This document shows, one piece after another, positions 29,865 to 42,313 of a DNA stretch of 58,966 bases. Within the stretch, counting starts at the first letter, position 1, and each line of letters begins with the position of its first letter. The notes below the pieces were generated by a model that saw nothing but the letters and a program-made list of their open reading frames with translations, made no database searches and had not been told where the DNA came from. A program made the translations under genes and the position numbers. The DNA is from Burkholderiales bacterium (lineage in GTDB: Bacteria; Pseudomonadota; Gammaproteobacteria; Burkholderiales; Burkholderiaceae_C), in contig JACPUE010000067.1 of assembly GCA_016192425.1 (NCBI GenBank), forward strand, positions 1-58,966, read 5' to 3'.

Positions 29865-30299
29865 TCAGGCCTGCGGCAGCTGCGCTGCCGCCGGGCCGCG
29901 CAAGGTGTGCCACAGCGTGGCCAGCGCGCACAACCACTGCAGGGTGTACAGCAGGGTGCCCAGGCCATGCCAGAACTTCAGGTCCTGGCGCGCCACGATG
30001 CGCGGCGTCACGCCGTACTGCACCACCAGGGCCAGCAACAAGCCGCCCACTATGAAAAGCATAGCTGCTCGCGCCCATGGATAGGGCGTTACAGCCATTC
30101 TTGGCCTGGAAATCAGCAAGAGCCCCATGCAGCAGGCTACAGACACCCAGGTCTGCGCCGCAAAAAGATGGGCCGCCAGGTTGCCCGCCATGGCCGACGT
30201 GGGCAGGTGCGCAAACAGCAGCGGCACGGCGAGAAAGCCGATGCTCGACAAACTGCCCCACCACAAGGCAGCCAGAAAGGCGGGAAGGCGTTCACGCAT
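29865..30299 (-). CDS. DUF4149 integral membrane protein
   Basis: A 144-residue inner-membrane protein with about four hydrophobic segments and a polar end. It opens MRERLPAFLAALWWGSLSSI, typical of DUF4149, of unknown role. It lies 18 bp downstream of greA on neither side of a strong terminator, i.e. greA ends at 30318 and this gene starts at 30299 on the other side of the greA start direction, both leftward. The third helix and the residues before it are encoded by a copy of the dispersed two-hairpin element. Confidence 0.75.
   Translation of the reverse strand: MRERLPAFLAALWWGSLSSIGFLAVPLLFAHLPTSAMAGNLAAHLFAAQTWVSVACCMGLLLISRPRMAVTPYPWARAAMLFIVGGLLLALVVQYGVTPRIVARQDLKFWHGLGTLLYTLQWLCALATLWHTLRGPAAAQLPQA
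30048..30103 (-). repeat. Dispersed two-hairpin element inside the DUF4149 gene
   Basis: On the minus strand AACGCCCTATCCATGGGCGC has the same 20-bp frame as copy A, but the paired bases are CC/GG instead of TT/AA. Then follow GAGCA and GCTATGCTTTTCATAG, in which the loop-near pair has become G/C. The gene reads it in frame as VTPYPWARAAMLFIV. Confidence 0.75.
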
Positions 30300-30317
30300 G
30301 GGGCGGGGCCGGCGGGA

Positions 30318-30794
30318 TCAGAGGTAGCTGACGCCAACGATCTCGTAGCGGCGCACGCCGCCGGGGGCCTGCACTTCGGCAGTGTCGCCCTCTTCCTTGC
30401 CGATCAAGGCACGGGCAATGGGGCTGGAGATGTTGATCAGGCCCTGCTTGAGGTCGGCCTCGTCCTCGCCCACGATCTGGTAGGTCACGGCGTCGCCGGA
30501 GTCCTCGTCTTCCAGTGCCACCGTGGCGCCAAAGACCACGCGGCCTGCAGCGTCCACCGCTGCGGGGTCGATGATCTGCGCGGCCGAAAGCTTGCCCTCG
30601 ATTTCCTGGATGCGGCCTTCGATGAAGCCCTGGCGGTCCTTGGCCGCTTCGTACTCGGCGTTTTCGCTCAGGTCGCCCTGGGCACGGGCTTCGGCAATGG
30701 CGGCAATCACCGCCGGGCGATCCACGGTCTTGAGGCGGTGCAGCTCAGCCTTGAGCTTCTCGGCGCCGCGCTTGGTAATCGGAATGGTGGCCAT
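30318..30794 (-). CDS. greA: Transcription elongation factor GreA
   Basis: A 158-residue GreA. The N-terminal coiled coil (about residues 5-75) has the acidic tip [14 protein letters not shown], which reaches the RNA polymerase active site to stimulate cleavage of stalled transcripts; the C-terminal FKBP-like domain ends [11 protein letters not shown]. The start is ATG 30794; ATG 30809 is possible. It follows carB by 158 bp in the same direction, a common order. A hairpin in that gap may terminate carB messages. Confidence 0.95.
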   Translation of the reverse strand: MATIPITKRGAEKLKAELHRLKTVDRPAVIAAIAEARAQGDLSENAEYEAAKDRQGFIEGRIQEIEGKLSAAQIIDPAAVDAAGRVVFGATVALEDEDSGDAVTYQIVGEDEADLKQGLINISSPIARALIGKEEGDTAEVQAPGGVRRYEIVGVSYL

Positions 30795-30891
30795 TCGGTC
30801 TTTCTCCATCAACAAAGGGAAGGGCCGCGCTTGGCGCGGCCCCCTGGCGGCGGGCCCCCTGGACACCCCCGGAAGCCGCACCCAAAAGCAA

Positions 30892-30917
30892 ACCGCCGCA
30901 CGTTGCCGCGCGGCGGT
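30892..30917 (-). terminator. Likely terminator between carB and greA
   Basis: ACCGCCGC (30892-30899) and GCGGCGGT (30910-30917) form a perfect 8-bp stem with a 10-base loop. On the minus strand it is followed by TTGCTTTTGGG, a moderate U-run. It begins about 36 bp after the carB stop. Confidence 0.6.
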
Positions 30918-30952
30918 GTTCAGGGCGAGATTATGCCGTGATTGCGGCAGCT

Positions 30953-34210
<3,258 letters not shown>

Positions 34211-34221
34211 GGTGTGTCGGT

Positions 34222-34638
34222 TCAGTCGGTCGCGGTGCTGGCTGCTGGTGCGGCATCAGGGGCGGCGCTGGCCTGCGGCGCAGCGCGGCGGATTTCCAGC
34301 TTGGCCAGCAACGCCTGCGCGCGCTCGGCGGGCAGGTTTTTCTGCATCAGTTGCAACAGCCCGTCGCCTTGTATGAGGGGGCGCAGCACTTCGGCCTCAG
34401 CCTCGTAGAAGGCGGCGTCCCACTCCTGCAGCGCCTCGGTGAAGGTGGCGTCGTCCCAGCTTTTGCCCTTGGCCACCAGGGTGACCAGGGGCAAGGCCTT
34501 GTTCTCCACAAAGGCTTTTTTGTAGGGCTTTTGCTGCCAGCGCTCGGTGAACCATTCCTTGTGCGGGGATGGCAGGCTGAGCACGCGCTTGTGGATCGCC
34601 TTTTCAAGCGAGGCCAGGGGGAAGCTGAAGAGTTTCAT
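34222..34638 (-). CDS. Unrecognised protein encoded between carA and carB
   Basis: A 138-residue protein, start ATG 34638, lying 30 bp after carA and 11 bp before carB, surely in the same transcript. It is polar, with no signal or membrane segment. The middle is rich in Glu, Trp and Leu ([16 protein letters not shown]), likely helical, and the last 20 residues are Ala/Pro/Thr-rich and probably disordered. I recognise no family. Its place suggests a part in the carbamoyl-phosphate operon or a passenger; both are guesses. Confidence 0.65.
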   Translation of the reverse strand: MKLFSFPLASLEKAIHKRVLSLPSPHKEWFTERWQQKPYKKAFVENKALPLVTLVAKGKSWDDATFTEALQEWDAAFYEAEAEVLRPLIQGDGLLQLMQKNLPAERAQALLAKLEIRRAAPQASAAPDAAPAASTATD

Positions 34639-34668
34639 GGCACCGGGATGTTGTGTGCGGGTGGATGC

Positions 34669-35838
34669 TCAGTCTTTCGCCACACGCATGGCCTGCGTGA
34701 AGCGGTCGAACAGGTAGCCGATGTCGTGCGGGCCGGGCGATGCCTCGGGGTGGCCCTGGAAGCAGAACGCCGGCTTGTCGGTGCGCACCAGGCCTTGCAG
34801 CGTGCCGTCGAACAGGCTCACGTGCGTGGCGCGCAGGCAGGCGGGGAGCGATTCCAGATCCACCGCGAACCCATGGTTCTGGCTGGTGATGGAGACACGG
34901 CCCGATTCCATGTCCTTGACGGGGTGGTTGGCACCATGGTGGCCGTGGGCCATCTTGAAGGTGCGCGCCCCGGAGGCCAGCGCCATGATCTGGTGCCCCA
35001 GGCAGATGCCGAACATGGGAATGCCGCTGTCGATGAGCGTGCGCGTGGCGGCAATGGCGTAGTCGCAGGGCTGCGGGTCGCCAGGGCCGTTGGAGAGGAA
35101 CACGCCGTCGGGATTCAGCGCCAGCACATCGGCGGCGCTGGTCTGCGCAGGCACCACGGTCACGCGGCAGCCGCGCTCGGCCAGCATGCGCAGGATGTTT
35201 TTCTTGACGCCAAAGTCATAGGCCACTACGTGGAAACGCGGCGCCTCCTGCGTGCCATAACCCTGGCCCAGTTGCCATTCGGTCTGCGTCCACTCGTAGG
35301 CCTTGGGCGTGGTCACCACCTTGGCCAGGTCCAGCCCGGCCATCGATGGGGCCGCCTTGGCGGCCGCCACTGCAGCGTCGATGTGCGCCTGGGTCACTGC
35401 CGTGCCTGCGGGCAGGCCCACGATGGCGCCGTTCTGTGCGCCATGGGTGCGCAGAATGCGCGTGAGCTTGCGCGTGTCGATGTCGGCAATGGCCACCGTG
35501 CCCTCGCGCACAAGGTAGGACGGGAGCGTTTCGCTCTGGCGAAAGTTGCTGGCCAGCAGCGGCAGGTCCTTGATGATCAGGCCCGCGGCATGGACCTTGT
35601 CGGCTTCGATGTCCTCGGTGTTGACCCCATAGTTGCCAATGTGCGGGTAGGTGAGCGTCACCAGTTGCTGGCAGTAGCTGGGGTCTGTGAGGATTTCCTG
35701 GTAGCCGGTCATCGCGGTGTTGAACACCACTTCACCGACGGTGGTGCCGGTGGCACCGATCGAGCTGCCGATAAAGACCGTGCCGTCTGCGAGCGCCAGG
35801 ATGGCGGGAGGGAAACGTCCCTGTAGAGACAAAAGCAC
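34669..35838 (-). CDS. carA: Carbamoyl-phosphate synthase small subunit
   Basis: A 389-residue glutaminase subunit. The N-terminal CPSase-specific domain contains [10 protein letters not shown] and [10 protein letters not shown]; the class-1 glutamine amidotransferase domain covers the second half, with the nucleophile Cys in [10 protein letters not shown] and the His/Glu pair in [13 protein letters not shown]. It supplies ammonia to CarB. The start is GTG 35838 with GGAG 7 bases upstream; an upstream ATG-like frame extends 20 residues without family likeness. The leader before it is structured. Confidence 0.95.
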   Translation of the reverse strand: MLLSLQGRFPPAILALADGTVFIGSSIGATGTTVGEVVFNTAMTGYQEILTDPSYCQQLVTLTYPHIGNYGVNTEDIEADKVHAAGLIIKDLPLLASNFRQSETLPSYLVREGTVAIADIDTRKLTRILRTHGAQNGAIVGLPAGTAVTQAHIDAAVAAAKAAPSMAGLDLAKVVTTPKAYEWTQTEWQLGQGYGTQEAPRFHVVAYDFGVKKNILRMLAERGCRVTVVPAQTSAADVLALNPDGVFLSNGPGDPQPCDYAIAATRTLIDSGIPMFGICLGHQIMALASGARTFKMAHGHHGANHPVKDMESGRVSITSQNHGFAVDLESLPACLRATHVSLFDGTLQGLVRTDKPAFCFQGHPEASPGPHDIGYLFDRFTQAMRVAKD

Positions 35839-35982
35839 TGGGTTCTCCGGTTGGTTACGGTCGCCCGGTGCCTGTGCAGCCTGCGGCACCAGTGGCACCT
35901 GTGGCTGGAAGGCTGCTTTCGGATAGGTTGTTGCTTTGGATGCGGCCGGGCGACGCTGTTGCGAGGAAAGCCCCTGATTGTA
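35839..35982 (-). promoter_or_regulatory. carA 5' leader with -10 and alternative hairpins
   Basis: On the minus strand a -10-like TACAAT lies at 35982-35977. In the leader, GTCGCCCGG (35954-35946) can pair with CCGGGCGAC (35868-35860). Locally, GGTGCC occurs twice (35899-35894 and 35890-35885), and either can pair with GGCACC (35872-35867). The long stem and the local stem share two bases, so they compete. The ribosome site GGAG (35848-35845) follows at once. No -35 is evident. The gap up to the divergent gene at 36155 otherwise holds nothing I can name. Confidence 0.45.
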
Positions 35983-36154
35983 CCCGCAGACCGCCCCAAT
36001 CTGCTGACAATGCCGCAGCGCAGCATGGCCTTTGCCCTCTCTTGAAGCCGCCCCACAGGGCTTTCAACTGGTTACGTAAGCAGGTGTACCAGGCGTTGCA
36101 AAACGAAGCAGCCCCCCTAGACTTCGCAGCCACTCCATTTCTTTGCCCCCATCC

Positions 36155-36970
36155 ATGCGCTCACTCGCCACCACCCTTGCCCTGACGCTGACCTGCACCC
36201 TGGCCCCCCTGGCTGCACAGGCCCTGGAACTGGCCAAGTACCCCAAGGTCTTTACCGGCCCGCAGGGCGTCGAACTGGTGCTGGCCCCCAGTGCCGATGG
36301 AAAGCAGGCGCTGCTGCGCGTCAGCGGCATCAACCACCCGATCGACCAGGTCGTGTTCCTGGCCGAGTTGCAGCCCCAGGGGCGCTCACGCGACGTGTAC
36401 ACGCTGCAGCTTGATGGTCGCGCCTATGCCTTGCTGCACCGGCAGGCCTCGGACTACAGCGATGCAGAGCACTTCGTCGCCTACCTGCCAGGGCAGCGCG
36501 ATGGTGTGCCGCTGGCCTTCCAGGCCGACAAGAGCAAGGCCTTTAAATCCAGTGAGCTGCAGACCCGTTACGAACAACAGCGCAAACAGGGCGTGCAGGA
36601 CAAGCTGGCACGCTTTGACCGGCCCAAGCGCCAGGAAAGCTACCGCGCCGCGTTGGCGCAAATGGACAAGGACGCCAGCGCCGCCTGCGGCACCCCGGTC
36701 CAGACTTCGGTGGACTGGGCCGCCATCGACGACGAAAAAATGCAGGCCCTGAGCATCTCCAGCTTCTGCGGCGAAGTGGCCGCGCAAATGGAACGCCTGT
36801 GCCAGAACACGCCCGCCTTCAAGGCCACCGCAGCCAGCCTGGGCCAGGTGCAGTGCCAGTTCGGCCCCCAACTGAAGCTGCGCGTGGAGAACCAGCGCAT
36901 CGTCTTCACCACCGAAAAAGAGGCGCCCAACCAGGGCGACTTCGTGCACCAGTTCCTGCGCAATCAGTAA
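36155..36970 (+). CDS. Secreted protein of unknown family
   Basis: A 271-residue protein with a Sec signal peptide over about residues 1-24 (LATTLALTLTCTLAPLAAQA). The mature part begins LELAKYPKVF and contains two pairs of cysteines (near AACGTPV and SFCGEV, then RLCQNT and VQCQFG), which may form disulfides. No catalytic motif is visible. I start at ATG 36155; the four codons upstream start with TTG. It is divergent from carA and its end overlaps the convergent methyltransferase gene by 7 bases. Confidence 0.7.
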   Translation: MRSLATTLALTLTCTLAPLAAQALELAKYPKVFTGPQGVELVLAPSADGKQALLRVSGINHPIDQVVFLAELQPQGRSRDVYTLQLDGRAYALLHRQASDYSDAEHFVAYLPGQRDGVPLAFQADKSKAFKSSELQTRYEQQRKQGVQDKLARFDRPKRQESYRAALAQMDKDASAACGTPVQTSVDWAAIDDEKMQALSISSFCGEVAAQMERLCQNTPAFKATAASLGQVQCQFGPQLKLRVENQRIVFTTEKEAPNQGDFVHQFLRNQ

Positions 36971-37740
36971 GAACCAACGCCGCTGGCGTGCAGGCAGATG
37001 GCCGCCGCCGCTGCCACGTTGAGCGACTCCTCGCCCCCCGGCTGTGCGATGCGGATGCGCTGGTGCGCCCGCGCCAGCAGCGCGTCGGACACGCCCTGCC
37101 CCTCATGCCCCAGCACCCAGGCGCAGGGCCAGGGCAGCGCGGCCTGGTGCAGATAATCGCCCCCGTGCACATGGGTGACGAGCAGGGGCACGCGCAGGGC
37201 CTGCAGATCCTCCACCGCCAGGCCTTCATGCAGGCGCAGGCCAAAGTGCGCCCCCATGCCCGCGCGCAGCACCTTGGGCGACCACAGCGCGGCGCTGCCC
37301 TTGAGCGCCAGTACCTGCCCAAAGCCAAAGGCGGCCGCGCTGCGCAGGATGGAGCCGACGTTGCCCGCGTCCTGCACCCGATCCAGCACCACGCTGGGCA
37401 TCTGCGGATCGGGGGGCTGGGGTGCGGGCAGCTCCAGCACATAGCCCATGGCGGCGGGGGACTCCAGTGCGCTGATGTCGGCAAACAGCGCATCGGAAAG
37501 AACTATGATTTTTGTAGCGCATTGCGCCCATTCAGTGGGCGCCAGAGGCCAAAAAGACTCTGAAAACACGGCCACGGCCGGGCGCAGGCCGCGTGCCAGC
37601 GCAGCGCGGCACAGGTGGTCGCCCTCCAGCCACAGGCGGCCCTGCTTGCGGTAGGCCGTGCTGTCCTGCGCCAGGCGCCGCAGGTCCTTGACAAAGGCGT
37701 TGTCACGCGACTGCACCAGCGTCACCGGCACGGAGCTCAT
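36964..37740 (-). CDS. SpoU/TrmH-family RNA 2'-O-methyltransferase
   Basis: A 258-residue SPOUT methyltransferase. The N-terminal SpoU-substrate-binding part covers about residues 1-100. The knot motifs are [32 protein letters not shown] and [19 protein letters not shown]. It should methylate a ribose in rRNA or tRNA; the site is unknown. Its ATG overlaps the rnhB stop as ATGA. Residues [19 protein letters not shown] of the N-terminal part are encoded by a copy of the dispersed two-hairpin element. Confidence 0.88.
   Translation of the reverse strand: MSSVPVTLVQSRDNAFVKDLRRLAQDSTAYRKQGRLWLEGDHLCRAALARGLRPAVAVFSESFWPLAPTEWAQCATKIIVLSDALFADISALESPAAMGYVLELPAPQPPDPQMPSVVLDRVQDAGNVGSILRSAAAFGFGQVLALKGSAALWSPKVLRAGMGAHFGLRLHEGLAVEDLQALRVPLLVTHVHGGDYLHQAALPWPCAWVLGHEGQGVSDALLARAHQRIRIAQPGGEESLNVAAAAAICLHASGVGSY
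37502..37555 (-). repeat. Dispersed two-hairpin element inside the SpoU methyltransferase gene
   Basis: On the minus strand TTTTTGGCCTCT is followed by GGCGCCCACTGAATGGGCGC, which keeps the 20-bp hairpin-1 frame with CC/GG in place of TT/AA, and then GCTACAAAAATCATAG. The first 12 bases are identical to copy A at 19370. Confidence 0.8.
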
Positions 37741-38330
37741 GGCGCAGCCTCCAGGTGCTGGGCCACGGGCGCAAAGGAGCGGCGGTGCAGCGGGCTGGCA
37801 CCATGCGCGCGCAGGGCCTGCAGGTGCGCGGCCGTGCCGTAGCCCTTGTGGGCATCAAAACCATACTCGGGGTACTGCGTATGCACCTCGGCGCACCAGC
37901 GGTCGCGGTGCACCTTGGCCAGGATGGAGGCCGCCGAAATGGCAGGCACCAGCGCATCGCCCTTGACGATGGCCTCTGCAGGGATATCCAGCACCGGCAG
38001 GCGGTTGCCATCGACCAGCACCAGCCCCGGCTTGAGCCGCAGCCCCTGCACAGCACGGCGCATGGCCAGCAAGGTGGCCTGCAGGATGTTGAGGCGGTCG
38101 ATCTCTTCCACGCTGGCCTCGGCCACGCTGCAGCACAGCGCCTTGGCACGGATCTCGTCGAACAGGCGCTCGCGCCGCAGGGCGGTGAGCTTTTTGGAGT
38201 CTGCCAGCCCGGCGATGGGCTGGCGCTCGTCCAGGATGACGGCAGCCGCCACCACCGGCCCGGCCAGGGGGCCACGGCCCGCTTCATCCACCCCGGCCAC
38301 CAGGCCTTGCGGCATGGGCCAGGGAAGCAT
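37737..38330 (-). CDS. rnhB: Ribonuclease HII
   Basis: A 197-residue RNase HII, which removes ribonucleotides and RNA primers from RNA/DNA hybrids. The active-site acids lie in [13 protein letters not shown] near the start, DGNRLP in the middle and the later DAHKGYGT. I chose ATG 38330, which gives the family length and has GAGCAGG upstream, 7 bp after lpxB; ATG 38375 overlaps lpxB and lacks a ribosome site. lpxB-rnhB is a standard order. Confidence 0.93.
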   Translation of the reverse strand: MLPWPMPQGLVAGVDEAGRGPLAGPVVAAAVILDERQPIAGLADSKKLTALRRERLFDEIRAKALCCSVAEASVEEIDRLNILQATLLAMRRAVQGLRLKPGLVLVDGNRLPVLDIPAEAIVKGDALVPAISAASILAKVHRDRWCAEVHTQYPEYGFDAHKGYGTAAHLQALRAHGASPLHRRSFAPVAQHLEAAP

Positions 38331-38337
38331 GGCCTGC

Positions 38338-39504
38338 TCAGGCACGGGGGTCGGCAAGGACTTTGTGGATCGCATCGGCAGCTAGTTGGGGGGTGTCGCG
38401 CCACAGGCTTTCGTGCAGCGCAGTGAAGCGGTGGTGCAGCGCGGCTATGCGAGCAGCATCGTGGTCCAGGGCGTGGAACCAGTCGAGCACCGCCGCAGCC
38501 AGCGCCTGCGGGGTCGCGGCGTCCTGCAGCAGCTCGGGCACGACGAAATCGCCGCTCAGAATGTTGGGCAAGCCCACCCAGGGCTGCAGTTGCTTGCGGC
38601 GCATGAGGCGCCAACTCAGCGGGTGCATGTGATAGCCAATGACCATGGGGCGCTTGAACAGCGCCGCCTCCAGCGTGGCCGTGCCGCTGGCGATCAGGGT
38701 CACATCGCAGGCCGCGAGCACGGCATGCGATTGGCCACTGACCACCTGCACACGGCCCGCCAAGCCCGCCGCACCCGCCGCCTGCTCGATGCGCGCCTGC
38801 ATGGCAGGCACCGCAGGCACTATCATTTTGATAGCTGGTTGCGCTTGCTGGACAAGCGCTGCAGCCTCAAAAAACTTAGGAGTGATGTACTGCACCTCGG
38901 CGGAACGGCTGCCCGGCAAAATGGCCAGTACCCTGTCGTCTGGCGCCAGGCCCAGCGCGGCGCGGGCAGCAGCGCGGTCCGGCACCAAAGGAATGACCCC
39001 GGCCAGCGGATGGCCCACATAGGTGGCACGGATGCCATGGCGCGCAAGCAGCTCGGGCTCAAAAGGAAAGATGCACAGCACATGGCTGGCAGCACGGCGG
39101 ATTTTTTCCACCCGCTCAGCGCGCCAGGCCCAGATGGAGGGGCAGACAAAGTGCACGGTGCGGGTGCCCGCGGCGCGCAGGTCGGCCTCCAGGCCCAGGT
39201 TGAAGTCGGGTGCATCCACGCCGATGAACACGTCGGGGCGGTCCTGCAACAGGCGTTGGCGCAACTGCCTGCGGATGGCCATGATGCTTGCCAGGCGACG
39301 GAAGACCTCGATGCTGTAGCCATGCACGGCCAGCCGCTCGCTGGGCCACCAGGCCTCGAAGCCGCGCCGTGCCATCTGTGGGCCGCCAATGCCGCAGGCC
39401 TGCAAACCTGGCCACAGGCCGCGCAGGCCGTCGAGCAGCAGCCCGGCCAGCAGGTCCCCAGAGGTTTCACCCGCCACCATCGCGATGCGGGGTGTGCTCG
39501 TCAT
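38338..39504 (-). CDS. lpxB: Lipid-A-disaccharide synthase LpxB
   Basis: A 388-residue GT-B glycosyltransferase, which joins UDP-2,3-diacylglucosamine and lipid X to form the lipid A disaccharide. It opens with [16 protein letters not shown] and contains [30 protein letters not shown] and [15 protein letters not shown]. The segment [19 protein letters not shown] is encoded by a copy of the dispersed two-hairpin element, yet fits the family alignment in length. The start is ATG 39504. Confidence 0.96.
   Translation of the reverse strand: MTSTPRIAMVAGETSGDLLAGLLLDGLRGLWPGLQACGIGGPQMARRGFEAWWPSERLAVHGYSIEVFRRLASIMAIRRQLRQRLLQDRPDVFIGVDAPDFNLGLEADLRAAGTRTVHFVCPSIWAWRAERVEKIRRAASHVLCIFPFEPELLARHGIRATYVGHPLAGVIPLVPDRAAARAALGLAPDDRVLAILPGSRSAEVQYITPKFFEAAALVQQAQPAIKMIVPAVPAMQARIEQAAGAAGLAGRVQVVSGQSHAVLAACDVTLIASGTATLEAALFKRPMVIGYHMHPLSWRLMRRKQLQPWVGLPNILSGDFVVPELLQDAATPQALAAAVLDWFHALDHDAARIAALHHRFTALHESLWRDTPQLAADAIHKVLADPRA
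38819..38875 (-). repeat. Dispersed two-hairpin element inside lpxB
   Basis: On the minus strand the copy runs TTTTTTGAGGCTGC, AGCGCTTGTCCAGCAAGCGC (hairpin 1 intact), AACCA and GCTATCAAAATGATAG (hairpin 2 intact, loop-near pair C/G). lpxB reads it in frame as [15 protein letters not shown]. Confidence 0.8.
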
Positions 39505-39520
39505 CTACGCCCCCAGCCAC

Positions 39521-40309
39521 TCAGCGGGCAATGCCCGCCACGGAACTGGCCAGGAAAGCATCCATCAAGGCCACGTCCTGCGCCGCCTCGGGATGCGTGG
39601 CGGGCAGTTGCGCCATCGCGGCGCGCGCCTGTTCCAGTGTCAGCCCCTGGCGGTAGAGAAGCTTGTGCATCTCGCGGATGGCGCTGATGCGCTGGTCGGA
39701 AAAATCGCGCCGACGCAGCCCCACCAGATTCACGCCGCGCACCGCCAGCGGATTGCCATCCACCACCATGAAAGGCGGCACGTCCTTGCCCACGTGGCTG
39801 GAGAAGCCCACCATGGTGTGCGCACCGATACGCATGCGTTGCAGCACGCCGGTCAGGCCACCGATGGTGGCCCAGTCCCCCACCTCCACATGCCCGGCCA
39901 GCGTGGCATTGTTGGCCATGGTGGTGTGGTCACCCACCACGCAGTCGTGCGCAATGTGCACGTAGGCCATGATCCAGTTGTCGTTGCCGATGGTGGTGGA
40001 GCCCTTGTCCTGCGCAGTGCCGGTGTTGAAGGTGCAGAACTCTCGGATGGTGTTGCGGTCGCCAATGCGCAGCTCGGTGGGCTCGCCGCCGTACTTCTTG
40101 TCCTGCGGTGCAGCGCCCAGCGATGCGAATGGGTAAATGCGGTTGTCTTGGCCGATGGTGGTGTGCCCATCGATCACGCAGTGCGCGCCCACCGAGGTGC
40201 CAGCACCGATGCGTACGTGCGGGCCGATCACGGCATAGGGGCCAATGCTGGCACGCTCGTCAATGCACGCCTGCGCATCGACAACGGCGGTCGGGTGGAT
40301 GTGGCTCAC
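39521..40309 (-). CDS. lpxA: UDP-GlcNAc acyltransferase LpxA
   Basis: A 262-residue LpxA, first enzyme of lipid A synthesis. About residues 1-180 form the left-handed beta helix built from hexapeptide repeats (for example [20 protein letters not shown]), with the catalytic His in [12 protein letters not shown]. The C-terminal helices follow. The start is GTG 40309, as no ATG fits the family N-terminus SHIHPTA. It follows fabZ by 31 bp. Confidence 0.96.
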   Translation of the reverse strand: MSHIHPTAVVDAQACIDERASIGPYAVIGPHVRIGAGTSVGAHCVIDGHTTIGQDNRIYPFASLGAAPQDKKYGGEPTELRIGDRNTIREFCTFNTGTAQDKGSTTIGNDNWIMAYVHIAHDCVVGDHTTMANNATLAGHVEVGDWATIGGLTGVLQRMRIGAHTMVGFSSHVGKDVPPFMVVDGNPLAVRGVNLVGLRRRDFSDQRISAIREMHKLLYRQGLTLEQARAAMAQLPATHPEAAQDVALMDAFLASSVAGIAR

Positions 40310-40340
40310 GGCGCTGCCCTGCCCTGGTGGATGCCTGGCG

Positions 40341-40781
40341 TCAGCCCACGGCGCGCATGGTGCACATCAGCTCAGCCTCGCAGGCCACCTCGTCGCCCAC
40401 GCGCGCAACGCCCTTGAACTTCCAGATGCCGCCGCGCACGCGGTCGATGGTGATGTCCAGCAGGAGCTGGTCGCCCGGCTCCACCGGGCGCTTGAAGCGC
40501 GCACCATCGATGCCCACGAAGTAGTAGATGTTGTTTTCGTCCGGCACCTGGCCCATGGCATCAAAAGCCAGCAGCCCGGCGGCCTGCGCCAAGGCTTCGA
40601 GGATCAGCACGCCCGGCATCACCGGGTGGCCGGGGAAATGCCCCATGAAATACGGCTCGTTGAACGTGACGTTCTTGACTGCCTGGATGCGCTGGTTGCG
40701 CTCCAGTTCCAGCACCTTGTCCACCAGCAGAAACGGGTAACGGTGGGGCAGTTGCTTGAGAATTGCGTGGATGTCCATCAT
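40341..40781 (-). CDS. fabZ: 3-hydroxyacyl-ACP dehydratase FabZ
   Basis: A 146-residue hot-dog-fold dehydratase of fatty acid synthesis. It has [13 protein letters not shown] near the start, the catalytic His in [13 protein letters not shown] and Glu in [14 protein letters not shown] 40781 overlaps the lpxD stop as ATGA; an ATG one codon later is equally possible. Its place between lpxD and lpxA is standard. Confidence 0.96.
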   Translation of the reverse strand: MMDIHAILKQLPHRYPFLLVDKVLELERNQRIQAVKNVTFNEPYFMGHFPGHPVMPGVLILEALAQAAGLLAFDAMGQVPDENNIYYFVGIDGARFKRPVEPGDQLLLDITIDRVRGGIWKFKGVARVGDEVACEAELMCTMRAVG

Positions 40782-41773
40782 GAACGTTGCTCTGTCTTGT
40801 TGTTCTGAACCAGCCCTTCCAGGGCCTTGATGCGCTCGCGCAGGCTGTGCAACTGCTTGAGCGTGGCGGCGTTCTTTTCCCAGCGCGCATTGTCGTCGAT
40901 AGGGAACATGCCGGTGTACAGCCCCGCCTGGCGGATGGAGCGCGTGACCGTGGTGGCGGCCGACACATGCACATGGTCGGCCAGCGTGAGGTGGCCCAGT
41001 ACGATGCCGCCGCCGCCCACGGTGCAGTGCGCGCCAATGCGCGCGCTGCCCGCAATGCCCACGCACCCGGCCATGGCCGAATGGCGCCCCACGTGCACGT
41101 TGTGGCCAATCTGCACCAGGTTGTCGAGCTTGACGCCGTCTTCGATGACCGTGTCGCCCAGGGCGCCACGGTCTATGCAGGTGTTGGCGCCGATTTCCAC
41201 ATCGTCGCCGATGCGCACGGCCCCCAGTTGCTCGATCTTGACCCAGGTGCCCTTGTCGGGCGCAAAGCCAAAGCCGTCGGCACCGATCACGGCACCGGCA
41301 TGCACGATGCAACGCGCGCCGATGTGGCAGTCCTCTCCCACGGTGACACGCGACTTGAGCCAGGTGTGGGCGCCAATGTGCGCACCGCGCTCGACCACGC
41401 ACAGCGGGCCGATGCAGGCGCTGGCGTCCACCATGGCATCGGGGTGCACCACGGCGCTCGGGTGCACGCCTGGCTTCACCGCAGGCGTATGCTGGCGCTT
41501 CCACCATTGGGTGGCGCGGGCGAAGTACACGTAGGGGTCGTCCGCCACGATGCAGGCCCCGCGCTGCAGCGCAGGCTCGCGCATGGCAGGGGCCACAATG
41601 ACACAGGCCGCCTGGGAGGCGGCCAGTTGCTGCTGGTAGCGCGGGTTGCTGAGGAAACTCAGATCCTGCGGCCCCGCAGCCTCCAGCGGGGCCAGGCGGG
41701 CGATAGGCTGGTCAGGGTTTCCTTCGAGCGTGCCGCCCAGTGCCGCGACGAATTGGCCCAGTTGCACGCTCAC
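40778..41773 (-). CDS. lpxD: UDP-3-O-acylglucosamine N-acyltransferase LpxD
   Basis: A 331-residue LpxD, third enzyme of lipid A synthesis. The N-terminal uridine-binding part has [13 protein letters not shown]; the left-handed beta helix follows from about residue 100 with many hexapeptides and the catalytic His in [10 protein letters not shown]. The start is GTG 41773; a second GTG two codons later is possible and no ATG is near. No clear ribosome site is seen. It follows ompH by 27 bp. Confidence 0.95.
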   Translation of the reverse strand: MSVQLGQFVAALGGTLEGNPDQPIARLAPLEAAGPQDLSFLSNPRYQQQLAASQAACVIVAPAMREPALQRGACIVADDPYVYFARATQWWKRQHTPAVKPGVHPSAVVHPDAMVDASACIGPLCVVERGAHIGAHTWLKSRVTVGEDCHIGARCIVHAGAVIGADGFGFAPDKGTWVKIEQLGAVRIGDDVEIGANTCIDRGALGDTVIEDGVKLDNLVQIGHNVHVGRHSAMAGCVGIAGSARIGAHCTVGGGGIVLGHLTLADHVHVSAATTVTRSIRQAGLYTGMFPIDDNARWEKNAATLKQLHSLRERIKALEGLVQNNKTEQRS

Positions 41774-41800
41774 GCGGCACCCACCCGCTTCAGGCAGACC

Positions 41801-42313
41801 TTACTTGGACGCACCATTGAGGGCCTTGATGACCTTGTCGGTGATGTCGTGCTGCGGGTTGATATACACCGCCTGGTCCACGATGAAGTCGTACTTTTCC
41901 TGCTCGGCCAGTTGCTTGACGACCTTGTTGATGCGTTCGCCCAGCTGGTTGAGCTCTTCGTTCTTGCGGGCGTTCAGGTCTTCCTGGAACTCGCGGCGCT
42001 TGCGCTGGAACTCACGATCCTGGTCCATGAGCTGGCGCTGGCGGGTCTGGCGCTGGCTTTCCGACAGCGTGGGCGCGTCGCGCTCGAACTTCTCGGTGGC
42101 CGTCTTGAGCGCATTGCCCAAGTCATTGATTTCCTTGTCGCGGCGCGAGAACTCCTGTTCCAGCTTGGCCTGCGCGGCCTTGGCAGAGCTTGCTTCACGG
42201 AACACGCGGTCGGTATGGATGAAGCCCGCCTTGAATTCAGCATAGGCAGGTGCGGCTGCACCCACGCCGCCGAGCATCAGAACCAGGGCCAGTTGACGGG
42301 AAAGATGTTTCAT
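41801..42313 (-). CDS. skp: Periplasmic chaperone OmpH/Skp
   Basis: A 170-residue Skp, a trimeric chaperone carrying outer membrane proteins to the Bam complex. The Sec signal covers about residues 1-25, ending PAYAE. The rest is charged and helical with a long coiled-coil middle (KEINDLGNALKTATEKFE). Its ATG overlaps the bamA TAA as TAATG, so it is translationally coupled to bamA. Confidence 0.93.
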   Translation of the reverse strand: MKHLSRQLALVLMLGGVGAAAPAYAEFKAGFIHTDRVFREASSAKAAQAKLEQEFSRRDKEINDLGNALKTATEKFERDAPTLSESQRQTRQRQLMDQDREFQRKRREFQEDLNARKNEELNQLGERINKVVKQLAEQEKYDFIVDQAVYINPQHDITDKVIKALNGASK

